The translations under genes and the position numbers were made by a program. From an uncultured Acidimicrobiaceae bacterium (GTDB lineage Bacteria > Actinomycetota > Acidimicrobiia > Acidimicrobiales > Ilumatobacteraceae), in assembly GCA_903934195.1 (NCBI GenBank), contig CAIZMV010000204.1:1-21588 (forward strand): a stretch of DNA of 21,588 nucleotides, in the 5' to 3' direction. The notes under the pieces are model-generated. The model saw only the letters and a list, made by a program, of their open reading frames with translations. It was not told the DNA's origin and did not search any database. Positions 14,835 to 21,588 of the stretch are shown here, in pieces (the first letter of the stretch is position 1; each line of letters begins with the position of its first letter).

Positions 14835-17618
14835 TCAGGCGGCAGCGCCGTGGCACATTTTGTATTTTTTGCCGGAATTACACGGACATGGCGAGTTACG
14901 TGGCGTGTTAGACCAGTCACTTGCATCTTTCACGATGGGCTTGCGCACTTCTTCTTCAGGTTGGGCAAGTAGCGAATGATCAACATCATCACTTGCTAAA
15001 GCAGCAGCGGTAAAACCATCAGTAGTCACGTTGTCGCTACTTGTTTCAATGAGGTTTTGCACTTTGAGAACTGGCTGTTCTTCATTCACAACCTGAACGT
15101 GCATCACGTAACGAACAAAGTCCTGAGCAATGCCGGTCATCATCTGACCAAACATCTCGTATCCCTCGCGTTGCCATTCAGTAAGAGGGTCTTTCTGGCC
15201 CATGGCTCGCAAGTTGATTCCCTCTTGCAAGTAGTCCATCTCTTCAAGATGTTCACGCCAACGTTGATCAATGATGCTGAGCATGACTTGGCGTTCAATC
15301 TGACGCAATGTCTCTGAACCCAGCTCTTCTTCACGCATTTGATAATGCTTATTTGCATCAGCCATCACGAGGTCATAAATGGCGTCAGTCCCAGAACATT
15401 GATCAATTTGGTCTGCAGTGATTGTTGCTGGCCAGTAGCCAGACAACTCAAGCTCTAAACCGTCAACGTCCCATTCATCACTTGCCTCAGAGACACAATG
15501 AGTTTCAATCAGCGAGTCAACGGCCTCAGCGAGATATTCCATAGCAGCAACCTTGAGGTCTGCGCCCGACAAGATCTGATCGCGGCGCATGTAAATAACT
15601 TTGCGCTGCTCATTCATTACTTCGTCGTATTTCAAGACGTTCTTACGAATTTCACCATTGCGTTGTTCAACAGTCGTTTGCGCACGCTCGATGGCTTTTG
15701 TGACCATTTTTGCTTCAATAGCTTCATCATCTGGTAACGCACGACCCATGACCCAACTAAGAGCTCCGGTGGCGAATAGTCGCATGAGTTCGTCATCAAG
15801 GCTGAGATAAAAACGACTTGCTCCAGGGTCACCTTGGCGTCCAGCACGACCACGCAACTGATTGTCGATTCGGCGGCTGTCGTGACGCTCTGTTCCGAGC
15901 ACGTAGAGACCACCAACAGCGCGAACCTTATTGCCCTCTTCGATGCATTGCGCTTTCTGCAGCGGCAACAATTCGTCGTAACGGGCTTGCGCAGCTTTGC
16001 GAGCAGCCTGGAATTCTTCTGGCATCTCTGCAATTGGTGCTGGCAGTGCAAAGTCGTCAACCAGCAGGTCTGGGCTTACGCCTTCAGACAAAACTTGCTG
16101 GCGCGCAAGAAGTTCGGGGTTTCCACCAAGCAAAATGTCAACGCCTCGACCAGCCATGTTTGTTGCAACCGTGACTGCGCCGAGTCGGCCGGCTTGGGCA
16201 ACAATCAGCGCTTCACGAGTGTGCTGTTTTGCATTCAAAATCTCATGTTTGATGCCACGCTTGGAAAGTTCGCGCGACAGGTGTTCGCTCTTTTCAACGC
16301 TGATAGTGCCGACAAGAATTGGTTGACCCTTTGCGTTTCGCCCAGCAATATCTTCAACAACAGCGCGAAATTTAGAATCTTCAGACTTGAAAATGAGGTC
16401 TGGTTCATCTTCGCGCACAACATTACGGTTGGTTGGAATTGGCACAACATTCAGATCGTAGGTGTTTACCAATTCAGCTGCTTCTGTTTGTGCAGTTCCA
16501 GTCATGCCTGCAAGCTTGTTGTACATGCGGAAGTAGTTCTGCAGAGTAATGGTTGCAAGAGTTTGGTTCTCTTCGTTGATGCGTACGCCTTCTTTTGCTT
16601 CAACAGCCTGGTGAATACCTTCGCTCCAACGACGGCCCTCCAAAATACGGCCTGTGAATTCATCGACGATCTTTACGTCGCCACCATCAACGATGTAATC
16701 CTTGTCGCGTCGGTATAGCTCTTTAGCCCTCAGAGCCACAGACAATTGGTGAACCAAGTTCTGCTGAATAGCGTCATACAAGTTGTCAAGACCAAGCTCT
16801 TTTTCAACTTTTTCGATACCAAGTTCAGTCGGAACAACAATTCGCTTGTCTTCTTCTACTTCGTAGTCAACATCGCGCTGCAAGATACGAACAATGGACG
16901 CGAACTTGTAATACATGTTTGCCGCATCAGCAATTCGACCCGAAATAATGAGAGGCGTACGCGCTTCGTCGATGAGGATGCTGTCTACTTCGTCAACAAT
17001 GGCAAAGTTGTGGCCACGTTGCACCTTGTCATCAAGCGAAGCAGCCATGTTGTCGCGCAAATAGTCGAAACCAAATTCGTTGTTTGTTCCGTACGTAATG
17101 TCGCATGCATAGTCCATTCGCTTTTCGGCTGGAGACTCACGACGGCCAGGAATAACAAGACCAACATTGAGTCCCATGAACTGGTGAATACGCCCCATCC
17201 ATTCGGCGTGAAAACGGGCTAAGTAATCGTTGACTGTGATGACGTGGACACCATTGCCAGACAAGCCATTGAGGTATGCAGGCAAAGTAGACACAAGGGT
17301 CTTTCCTTCACCAGTCTTCATTTCTGCAACCCAACCAAAGTGAAGCGCTGCCCCACCCATGAGCTGGACATCGAAATGGCGCTGTCCGATTACGCGGCTG
17401 GAAGCCTCGCGCACCACTGCAAATGATTCAACAAGAAGGTCATCAAGGGACTCGCCCCGCTCAAGACGTGATCTGAATTCACCGGTCTTTGCTTGAAGAG
17501 CCGAATCGGTCAATGCAGCCATTTCCGACTCGAGTGCATTGATGTCTGGCACCAGGCCTTGGAGGGCTTTTACTCGCTTGCCGTCGCCGGCTCGAAGGAC
17601 GCGGTCGAGAACTTTCAT
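14835..17618 (-). CDS. secA: Preprotein translocase ATPase SecA
   Basis: This 927-aa motor drives unfolded preproteins through SecYEG. Walker A MKTGEGKT ends at residue 107, followed by the DEAD-like VDEVDSILIDEARTPLIISG, the preprotein-crosslinking domain, NBD2 with TNMAGRGVDILLGG and LRGRAGRQGDPG, and the helical scaffold. The C-terminal zinc-binding tail CPCNSGKKYKMCHG keeps the Cys-x-Cys-x8-Cys-His ligands that bind SecB or ribosomes. The tail before it is acidic and variable. The frame stays open 22 codons upstream to 17684, but the ATG at 17618 (MKVLDRVLRAGDGK) matches the family start. TAGGCT lies ten bases ahead of that ATG. It is first in the secA-prfB-ftsE-ftsX run. SecA should export the signal-peptide surface protein at the left edge. 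Confidence 0.97.
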   Translation of the reverse strand: MKVLDRVLRAGDGKRVKALQGLVPDINALESEMAALTDSALQAKTGEFRSRLERGESLDDLLVESFAVVREASSRVIGQRHFDVQLMGGAALHFGWVAEMKTGEGKTLVSTLPAYLNGLSGNGVHVITVNDYLARFHAEWMGRIHQFMGLNVGLVIPGRRESPAEKRMDYACDITYGTNNEFGFDYLRDNMAASLDDKVQRGHNFAIVDEVDSILIDEARTPLIISGRIADAANMYYKFASIVRILQRDVDYEVEEDKRIVVPTELGIEKVEKELGLDNLYDAIQQNLVHQLSVALRAKELYRRDKDYIVDGGDVKIVDEFTGRILEGRRWSEGIHQAVEAKEGVRINEENQTLATITLQNYFRMYNKLAGMTGTAQTEAAELVNTYDLNVVPIPTNRNVVREDEPDLIFKSEDSKFRAVVEDIAGRNAKGQPILVGTISVEKSEHLSRELSKRGIKHEILNAKQHTREALIVAQAGRLGAVTVATNMAGRGVDILLGGNPELLARQQVLSEGVSPDLLVDDFALPAPIAEMPEEFQAARKAAQARYDELLPLQKAQCIEEGNKVRAVGGLYVLGTERHDSRRIDNQLRGRAGRQGDPGASRFYLSLDDELMRLFATGALSWVMGRALPDDEAIEAKMVTKAIERAQTTVEQRNGEIRKNVLKYDEVMNEQRKVIYMRRDQILSGADLKVAAMEYLAEAVDSLIETHCVSEASDEWDVDGLELELSGYWPATITADQIDQCSGTDAIYDLVMADANKHYQMREEELGSETLRQIERQVMLSIIDQRWREHLEEMDYLQEGINLRAMGQKDPLTEWQREGYEMFGQMMTGIAQDFVRYVMHVQVVNEEQPVLKVQNLIETSSDNVTTDGFTAAALASDDVDHSLLAQPEEEVRKPIVKDASDWSNTPRNSPCPCNSGKKYKMCHGAAA

Positions 17619-17628
17619 GCAGTGTCCA

Positions 17629-17634
17629 AGCCTA
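17629..17634 (-). promoter_or_regulatory. Putative -10 box (TAGGCT) of secA
   Basis: TAGGCT lies ten bases upstream of the ATG in an 80-base divergent gap shared with the HAD hydrolase gene. It would give a leader of only a few bases. This also supports the ATG at 17618 over the upstream in-frame alternative at 17684, which would lie on the wrong side of this box. Confidence 0.4.
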
Positions 17635-17698
17635 CCTGCGCCCTTTGAAAGAGCCAGTTCGCCATACAAGCCAGAACCCAGCAATACTTGACGCCCAT

Positions 17699-18349
17699 AT
17701 GACCTCCAGAGCAGTTGACACAGTGATTTTTGACCTCGGAGGGGTGATTATGCGTAATGGCGGACCTCGCGACTTCACGCGGCGTTACCCCGACCATGAC
17801 CCGGCCGTGGTGGCCGAAATTGTGATGGGCCCCCATCACCTTGACACCGACCACCAGTGGCACCGAGTAGAGCGTGGCGAAATCACGCTTGACGAGTGCC
17901 GAGCCATTACTAAACAGAAACTGGATGACGCAGGAATTGTCGCAACGGTGCCCGCTAATGCTCCTGCGTCGAGCGCTAACCCATTCAACTTTCAACTCAA
18001 TGATGAGATGGTCGCCTTCATACATGACCTGAAGTCAGCGGGAATTCCGATTGGAATCCTGACAAACAACGTGAAGGAATTTCGCCCAATGTGGTGGCCG
18101 CTCATGGACTACGAAAACATTTTTGACACCATTGTTGATAGTCACGAGGTTCAAATTCGTAAGCCAAACCCTGCCATTTACGAACTCACAATGGCACGCC
18201 TCAATGCCACGCCAACTCGAACAGCTTTCCTTGACGACCTGCTTGCCAATGTGCACGCCGCCAATGCGCTTGGCATGCACGGCGTTCATGTGGAAGAAGA
18301 CTCAGCAGGCGCAATAGCCACAGCCCGCGCTCTTGCTGGGCTCTCGTAA
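17699..18349 (+). CDS. HAD-superfamily hydrolase, subfamily IA
   Basis: The 216-aa product has the four HAD motifs: I VIFDLGGVI (9-17, nucleophile Asp12), II ILTNN (120-124, Thr122), III Lys155 in RKPNPAIYE, and IV FLDDLLANV (178-186, Asp179 and Asp180). The usual second Asp of motif I (D+2) is Gly14, as in YihX-like phosphatases. A helical cap lies between motifs I and II (about 20-100). Family members are phosphatases or dehalogenases; the cap contains HHLDTDHQWHRVERGEIT, typical of the epoxide-hydrolase-N-terminal/YihX group. The substrate is unknown. The frame extends upstream to a TTG at 17645, but the ATG at 17699 directly precedes the conserved start and is preferred. It diverges from secA with an 80-base gap. 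Confidence 0.88.
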   Translation: MTSRAVDTVIFDLGGVIMRNGGPRDFTRRYPDHDPAVVAEIVMGPHHLDTDHQWHRVERGEITLDECRAITKQKLDDAGIVATVPANAPASSANPFNFQLNDEMVAFIHDLKSAGIPIGILTNNVKEFRPMWWPLMDYENIFDTIVDSHEVQIRKPNPAIYELTMARLNATPTRTAFLDDLLANVHAANALGMHGVHVEEDSAGAIATARALAGLS

Positions 18350-18398
18350 TCTCCGTTGATCAGCCCCGAGGCTCCCTCTAAGTAAATTAGGCAACTGT

Positions 18399-18404
18399 TA
18401 CTGT
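18399..18404 (+). promoter_or_regulatory. Putative -10 box (TACTGT) of the sortase gene
   Basis: TACTGT lies nine bases before the ATG at 18414, in the 64-base gap after the HAD gene. An alternative promoter, TTGATC then 17 bases then TAAGTA (18356-18384), lies further upstream and would give a short leader. Either suggests the sortase and coiled-coil genes form their own unit. Confidence 0.35.
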
Positions 18405-18413
18405 TTGTAGGTA

Positions 18414-19487
18414 ATGAAGCGCTATTCCGCCAGCCTCCTTGACCCAGCTGGCACGCGCCATGTCGAATTGCGGGTGCGCACAAAAGCCACCTGGGGTTCA
18501 GACGCCTCAACTGTCACGGTTCGCTCAAGGGTTCGAACGCAAGCTGTACAAACCACCTCTGTTGCACTGCATTTGCGTGCCGATGCCATGCGCTCAATCC
18601 CCTCGGGTTCAGTTACTGCCCAGCTCACTCCGTCGCTTCATGAAGTGACGTTTGCTGTTGCCCCATCTGGTGAATGGAGCACATCAATATTCGCGGTAAC
18701 ACGCAGTCGCGGAGACAAGAACGTTGTCACGCATGCACTTCTTGCCGGCCGCGCAATGACATCCACAACCGTGAATCGCAAGGTGTATGTCTCTGTATCC
18801 ACAATGGTCGCAACATTGCTCCTACTGATTGGTTCATTCATGGTGTCCAAATCATCAAGCGATAGAACCGTTTTTGCTGATCAAATCTCAATTGCACCAC
18901 TTCAATCAACTGACTCAACAATCGCAGCACCAGCCACAACATTGCCTGCGCCCACAATTGCTCCACCAACCAAGAAATTCTCAGTGCTTCCGGCGAAGTC
19001 AGAATTTCCAGCAATGGAACCAAAAACAGAAGATGAACTTCTGGCTGGTGTTCCCAACGATGGCAAAACATGGATTGTGATTCCTCGCCTTCACCTACGC
19101 ATGCAAATTGTCAGTGGAATCAGCGATGACAGATTGGCCCTCGGAGTTGGCTGGTACCGCAGAGGCCCCAAACCTGGAACTAATGGAAACATTGGTCTTG
19201 CAGGGCATCGCACCACATACCCAGCACCCTTTTTCTTCCTCGACAAAATGCGCGTCGCTGATTCTGTGATTCTCATCGTTGGCAATGAAATGCATCGGTA
19301 CTTGGTGAAGGCGAACGAAGTTGGTGAACCGTATTACGTTGTGCAACCAAACAACATTGGCGTTCTTGCGTATCTCGGATATGACTCGGTGACATTAACA
19401 ACATGCACACCAATAGGCACGACGAAAGAACGACTCATTGTGCACGCAAAGTTGATGAAGCGCTCGCCCTTCGAACGAAAGAATTGA
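18414..19487 (+). CDS. Sortase (class E-like) with an N-terminal cytoplasmic extension
   Basis: This 357-aa membrane-anchored transpeptidase would cut a C-terminal sorting signal and join the protein to the cell wall or a pilin Lys. One transmembrane helix lies at 124-145, and a Pro/Thr/Ser-rich stalk at 160-200 leads to the sortase barrel (about 215-350). The catalytic triad is His265 in GLAGHRTTYP, Cys331 in LTTCTP and Arg340 in KERLIVH. Class E sortases have this LAGHRTTY motif. About 120 residues precede the membrane helix, rich in beta-prone and basic residues, with no domain I recognise; most sortases have only a short cytoplasmic tail. The next gene starts one base after its stop. Substrates are not visible here, though the Gly-rich surface protein at the left edge is a candidate if it carries an LPxTG-like C-terminus. 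Confidence 0.92.
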   Translation: MKRYSASLLDPAGTRHVELRVRTKATWGSDASTVTVRSRVRTQAVQTTSVALHLRADAMRSIPSGSVTAQLTPSLHEVTFAVAPSGEWSTSIFAVTRSRGDKNVVTHALLAGRAMTSTTVNRKVYVSVSTMVATLLLLIGSFMVSKSSSDRTVFADQISIAPLQSTDSTIAAPATTLPAPTIAPPTKKFSVLPAKSEFPAMEPKTEDELLAGVPNDGKTWIVIPRLHLRMQIVSGISDDRLALGVGWYRRGPKPGTNGNIGLAGHRTTYPAPFFFLDKMRVADSVILIVGNEMHRYLVKANEVGEPYYVVQPNNIGVLAYLGYDSVTLTTCTPIGTTKERLIVHAKLMKRSPFERKN

Positions 19488-19488
19488 T

Positions 19489-19926
19489 ATGACAGACGAC
19501 GTCTCAACTACAAACAGCGACACGGCTGAAATTGCGCGCGAATCCATCATGTCAAAGATGGTGAGTCCACAGCGTGGGATAGTTCTTCCTGACCTCAAGT
19601 CACGTCGGCGTAAGTACAAAGCAGCAGATGTTGAACAAGCATTTCGTGACATTGCAGCGCAGGTTGACGATTATCAGACAACGGTCACTCAAGAAATCTT
19701 GCAACTACTAGCTCTCCTAATCACTGAAGTTCACCGTGAGACGACAACGCAACGCCAAGTAGCGGAAGCCGAAATCTCAGAGATGCGGGAAGAGATCAAA
19801 CGTGAAGGTGCACTGATCATCTCGAATGCACAGCGTGAAGCGATGTCACTTGACCTCAAGATGGACGAAATCCGTCGCCTTGCAGCTGAAGTAACCAACG
19901 TTGCTAACAGCACGCCGCCCGCCTAG
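19489..19926 (+). CDS. Coiled-coil protein of unknown function, coupled to the sortase
   Basis: I do not recognise a family. The 145-aa product has an N-terminal 45 residues that are polar and probably disordered (MTDDVSTTNSDTAEIARE), with a basic patch KSRRRKYK at about 37-44. Residues about 47-140 are strongly helical with spaced Leu/Ile/Val and many Glu/Arg/Gln, which fits a long coiled coil. There is no signal peptide or membrane segment, so it is cytoplasmic. Its ATG is one base after the sortase stop, implying coupled translation. Because the sortase has a large cytoplasmic N-terminal domain, a direct partner role (localising or scaffolding the sortase) is an attractive but untested idea. 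DivIVA-like polar scaffolds are one distant possibility by appearance only. Confidence 0.75.
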   Translation: MTDDVSTTNSDTAEIARESIMSKMVSPQRGIVLPDLKSRRRKYKAADVEQAFRDIAAQVDDYQTTVTQEILQLLALLITEVHRETTTQRQVAEAEISEMREEIKREGALIISNAQREAMSLDLKMDEIRRLAAEVTNVANSTPPA

Positions 19927-19930
19927 GTCG

Positions 19931-20458
19931 TCACACTGTGCGCGATGGCGCAATGCATACAACAGAAGTGGCACCAACCGCAACTAGCGCTTGAGTTGCG
20001 GCCCGAAACGTGGCGCCTGTGGTGACCACATCATCAATGATTAGTACATTGCGATGACGTCTTAGAGGCCGCGCAACAAACTCTGGAGAAATCAATCGTT
20101 CATCACGATCTAAGCCAGTTTGAGAAATCGTGTTGATACGCCTCAATAGTCGTTTGACAGGTAATGCCAGCAGAACACCCACATGACGCGCAATCAGCTC
20201 TGCGTGGTCCATTCCACGTTCGTGCTGATGACTCGTTGTTGTGGGCGCCCATGTCACCACGTCAACAGTGAAATAGTTCCAATTAACTGAATCAACAACT
20301 ATGTCTGCCAAAACACGTGCGTTCAGACGTTTCCTGCCGTATTTGAGGCCCAACACGAGTTCTCGTGTGTGGCCTTCATGAGGTTCAATGCCCAATACAT
20401 GAGTAGCAATTAATGCTCCCGTGTTTGAACGCATAACTTCAGTACGGTGTAGTTCCAT
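19931..20458 (-). CDS. comF: ComF-family phosphoribosyltransferase-like protein
   Basis: The 175-aa product has the PRPP-binding loop VLIIDDVVTTGAT (138-150) and an RGMDHAELIARHV segment (81-93) that matches the RG-x-x-QA-E-L-A motif of ComF proteins, with the GLKYGRKRL stretch (37-45) upstream. The N-terminal four-Cys zinc finger of many ComF proteins is absent. Family members take part in DNA uptake (ComFC) or in general nucleotide metabolism; no other competence genes are in view. The frame stays open to 20542, but the ATG at 20458 has a good Shine-Dalgarno-like GGGGAG eight bases ahead, one of the few in this window, and is chosen. It converges with the coiled-coil gene (4-base gap), and its start codon overlaps that of the divergent YczE-like gene. 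Confidence 0.82.
   Translation of the reverse strand: MELHRTEVMRSNTGALIATHVLGIEPHEGHTRELVLGLKYGRKRLNARVLADIVVDSVNWNYFTVDVVTWAPTTTSHQHERGMDHAELIARHVGVLLALPVKRLLRRINTISQTGLDRDERLISPEFVARPLRRHRNVLIIDDVVTTGATFRAATQALVAVGATSVVCIAPSRTV
20443..20448 (+). promoter_or_regulatory. Putative -10 box (TACGGT) of the YczE-like gene, inside comF
   Basis: TACGGT lies eight bases upstream of the plus-strand ATG at 20457 and within the first codons of comF on the other strand. It would yield a near-leaderless mRNA. Any -35 region would also lie inside comF. Confidence 0.4.
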
Positions 20459-20459
20459 G
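20456..20459. other. Overlapping divergent start codons (CATG)
   Basis: Within the palindrome CCATGG, bases 20458-20456 read ATG for comF on the minus strand and 20457-20459 read ATG for the YczE-like gene on the plus strand. The two start codons share two bases. Promoters for both genes must therefore lie in the other gene's coding sequence. Confidence 0.7.
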
Positions 20460-21107
20460 GCACAAGCTCCCCTTCGACCTCTGCGTGAACAGTTCACTGA
20501 ACGCTTAATCAGATGTGTGGCAGGGCTTGCATGTTTTGGCACCGGAATTGCATTCTTCGTGCGCTCAGAACTGGGAGTTCCACCTTGGGATGTTTTTCAT
20601 CAGGGAATTTCCAAACACACAGGCCTCGGACTAGGGACTGTGCTGATAATCGTTGCCTTCTTTGTATTGCTGTTATGGATTCCTCTTCGCCTTCGACCAG
20701 GCCTTGGAACCTTGCTGAACGCAATTGAAATTGGTTTGGTAGAAAACTTTGCCCAAGACTTGATACCCCATAGCGACAGCATGATCATTCGTATTGCGTA
20801 CATGGTGACTGGCCTGTGCATTATTGCTGCCGGATCTGGTCTGTATATCGGCGCAGAATTTGGATCTGGACCACGTGACGGGTTGATGCTGGGACTCAAT
20901 ATGCGCTTCGGGGTCAGTGTTCGCGCTGCTCGCACGTTTGTCGAAATCACCGTGATGATTATCGGAATTTTCCTTGGCGGGCACATTGGAGTCGGAACAT
21001 TTGTATTTGCACTTGGCATTGGCCCCATGGTGCAAATCACGCTTCGGCTATTCAAGATGTCGCGGGGCTCAATTGAGGCCGCAGCTGCAGAAGCCTCCGA
21101 GCAATAG
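20457..21107 (+). CDS. YczE/YyaS/YitT-like integral membrane protein
   Basis: The 216-aa product has about five membrane segments (near 17-36, 58-78, 106-126, 150-172 and 176-196). The N-terminal R-x-x-x-G-x-x-x-F-G-x-G-I-A block, followed by SELGVPPWDVFHQGISKHTG (37-56), is the hallmark of this family, and GSGPRDGLMLGLNMRFG (about 131-147) repeats the same pattern in the second half. The YczE subgroup is widespread and implicated in small-molecule or antibiotic export regulation in Bacillus; the mechanism is not known. The frame is open upstream to a GTG at 20421, but the ATG at 20457 has TACGGT eight bases ahead and is preferred. It diverges from comF with overlapping start codons and ends before a strong bidirectional terminator. 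Confidence 0.85.
   Translation: MAQAPLRPLREQFTERLIRCVAGLACFGTGIAFFVRSELGVPPWDVFHQGISKHTGLGLGTVLIIVAFFVLLLWIPLRLRPGLGTLLNAIEIGLVENFAQDLIPHSDSMIIRIAYMVTGLCIIAAGSGLYIGAEFGSGPRDGLMLGLNMRFGVSVRAARTFVEITVMIIGIFLGGHIGVGTFVFALGIGPMVQITLRLFKMSRGSIEAAAAEASEQ
20485..20497. promoter_or_regulatory. Perfect palindrome (GTGAAC-A-GTTCAC) upstream of comF
   Basis: A 13-base inverted repeat lies 27 bases upstream of the comF ATG and inside the first codons of the YczE-like gene. A second overlapping palindrome, GTTCA-C-TGAAC, follows at 20492-20502. The pair could be an operator for the comF promoter, which must lie here. It could also be chance within coding sequence. Confidence 0.3.
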
Positions 21108-21113
21108 GGCAAC

Positions 21114-21149
21114 AAAAAAGGCCCCGGGTGAAACACCCGAGGCCTTTTT
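21114..21149. terminator. Bidirectional intrinsic terminator between the YczE-like gene and ahcY
   Basis: A run of six A, then GGCC-C-CGGGTG, loop AAA, CACCCG-A-GGCC and TTTTT. The stem has ten base pairs with one C-A mismatch and is flanked by A and T tracts, so it serves as a Rho-independent terminator on both strands. It lies 6 bases after the YczE-like stop and 12 bases before the ahcY stop. Confidence 0.95.
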
Positions 21150-21161
21150 CAATCCGTCTAA

Positions 21162-21588
21162 TTAGTAACGGTAATTCTCTGGCTTGAATGGACCTGAAGG
21201 GTTCATGTCCATGTATTCAGCTTGTCCGTCAGTGAGTTGAGTAAGCGTCACACCCAATGCGTCAAGATGCGCGAACGCAACTTTCTCATAAAGATGCTTT
21301 GGCAATACGTACACGCCAAGTGGGTATGCCTTCAAGTTGGTGAACAACTCAATTTGGGCAAGAACTTGGTTAGTGAACGAGCAGCTCATTACGAACGATG
21401 GGTGACCAGTTGCGCAACCAAGGTTGACAAGTCGACCTTCAGCCAAAACAATCACGGCGTGACCGTCTGGGAATGTCCAGAGGTCAGTTCCGGCCTTCAA
21501 TTCATCACGCGTAGCACCGCTACGAGCAAGGCCAGCCATATCAATTTCATTGTCGAAGTGGCCGATGTTGCACACGATTGCGTTGTGC
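21162..21588 (-). CDS. ahcY: S-adenosylhomocysteinase, C-terminal part (5' end outside window)
   Basis: The last 142 codons of a minus-strand gene continue past the right edge. Adenosylhomocysteinase splits S-adenosylhomocysteine into adenosine and homocysteine, keeping SAM-dependent methylation running. The segment begins with NAIVCNIGHFDNEIDM, part of the NAD-binding domain; the middle has LVNLGCATGHPSFVMSCSF, and LPKHLYEKVAFAHLDALGVT and the C-terminal GPFKPENYRY match the family tail that reaches into the partner subunit's active site. An internal GTG at 21575 is not the real start because the conserved sequence continues upstream of it. Confidence 0.96.
   Translation of the reverse strand, partial: HNAIVCNIGHFDNEIDMAGLARSGATRDELKAGTDLWTFPDGHAVIVLAEGRLVNLGCATGHPSFVMSCSFTNQVLAQIELFTNLKAYPLGVYVLPKHLYEKVAFAHLDALGVTLTQLTDGQAEYMDMNPSGPFKPENYRY

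Noticed and set aside
15834..16718. 294-aa plus-strand frame
   Set aside because: Lies wholly inside secA on the opposite strand, where conserved SecA motifs are unambiguous.
17619..17684. 22-codon N-terminal extension of SecA
   Set aside because: The conserved SecA start is MKVLDRVLRAG at 17618, and a -10-like box falls inside the extension.
19939..19952. Hairpin TGCGC-GATG-GCGCA as a terminator for the sortase operon
   Set aside because: Only five base pairs, no T-tract, and within comF codons.
1..21588. CRISPR arrays, tRNA/rRNA genes, insertion sequences, prophage
   Set aside because: No regularly spaced direct repeats, cloverleaf-like segments in gaps, transposase motifs or terminal inverted repeats seen; gaps are too small for most of these.

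Overview
The window reads as a dense stretch of chromosome from a moderate-GC (about 50%, by eye) actinobacterium. The best fit is a planktonic Acidimicrobiia-type organism. The reasons are a class E-like sortase, a group II truncated haemoglobin (trHbO), a mycobacterial-type MenB with Asp in place of the bicarbonate site, the secA-prfB-ftsE-ftsX order, several acyl-CoA enzymes, and many start codons with a TANNNT -10 box 6-10 bases upstream and no Shine-Dalgarno sequence. The class-level placement is inference. No tRNA, rRNA, CRISPR array, insertion sequence or phage gene was seen. Almost every base lies in a gene, and no gene-free stretch reaches 300 bases.

Left block (1-6062, all minus strand). 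A small DedA/VTT-like membrane protein, an AEC-family permease, an AMP-forming acyl-CoA ligase and a TetR regulator precede a very large secreted glycine-rich/Ig-repeat surface protein. The surface protein runs off the left edge. Gaps are 13-47 bases. This looks like import and CoA-activation of an organic acid with a local repressor, followed by an exported surface protein.

Middle block (6172-12020). A BCCP-carboxyltransferase fusion (plus) converges with a two-gene flavoprotein operon (minus: PPOX-type split barrel, then FMN reductase). The flavoprotein operon diverges from menB plus a SpoU rRNA/tRNA methyltransferase gene (plus). These converge with a crotonase-trHbO pair (minus). Two of the convergent pairs abut with zero bases between their stop codons.

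Core block (12063-17618, minus): secA, prfB, ftsE and ftsX, covering protein export, translation termination and control of cell-wall hydrolysis during division.

Right block (17699-21588). A HAD hydrolase, a sortase with an unusual N-terminal cytoplasmic domain, and a small coiled-coil protein one base after it are on the plus strand. ComF-type phosphoribosyltransferase (minus) and a YczE/YitT-like membrane protein (plus) diverge, and their ATG codons overlap within one CCATGG. A bidirectional terminator separates the membrane protein from the 3' end of ahcY (minus), which runs off the right edge.

The items most worth a second look are the BCCP-CT fusion, the sortase with its coupled coiled-coil partner, the overlapping divergent start codons, the widespread leaderless-type promoters, and a 'crotonase' whose visible Glu matches delta3,delta2-enoyl-CoA isomerases rather than hydratases.
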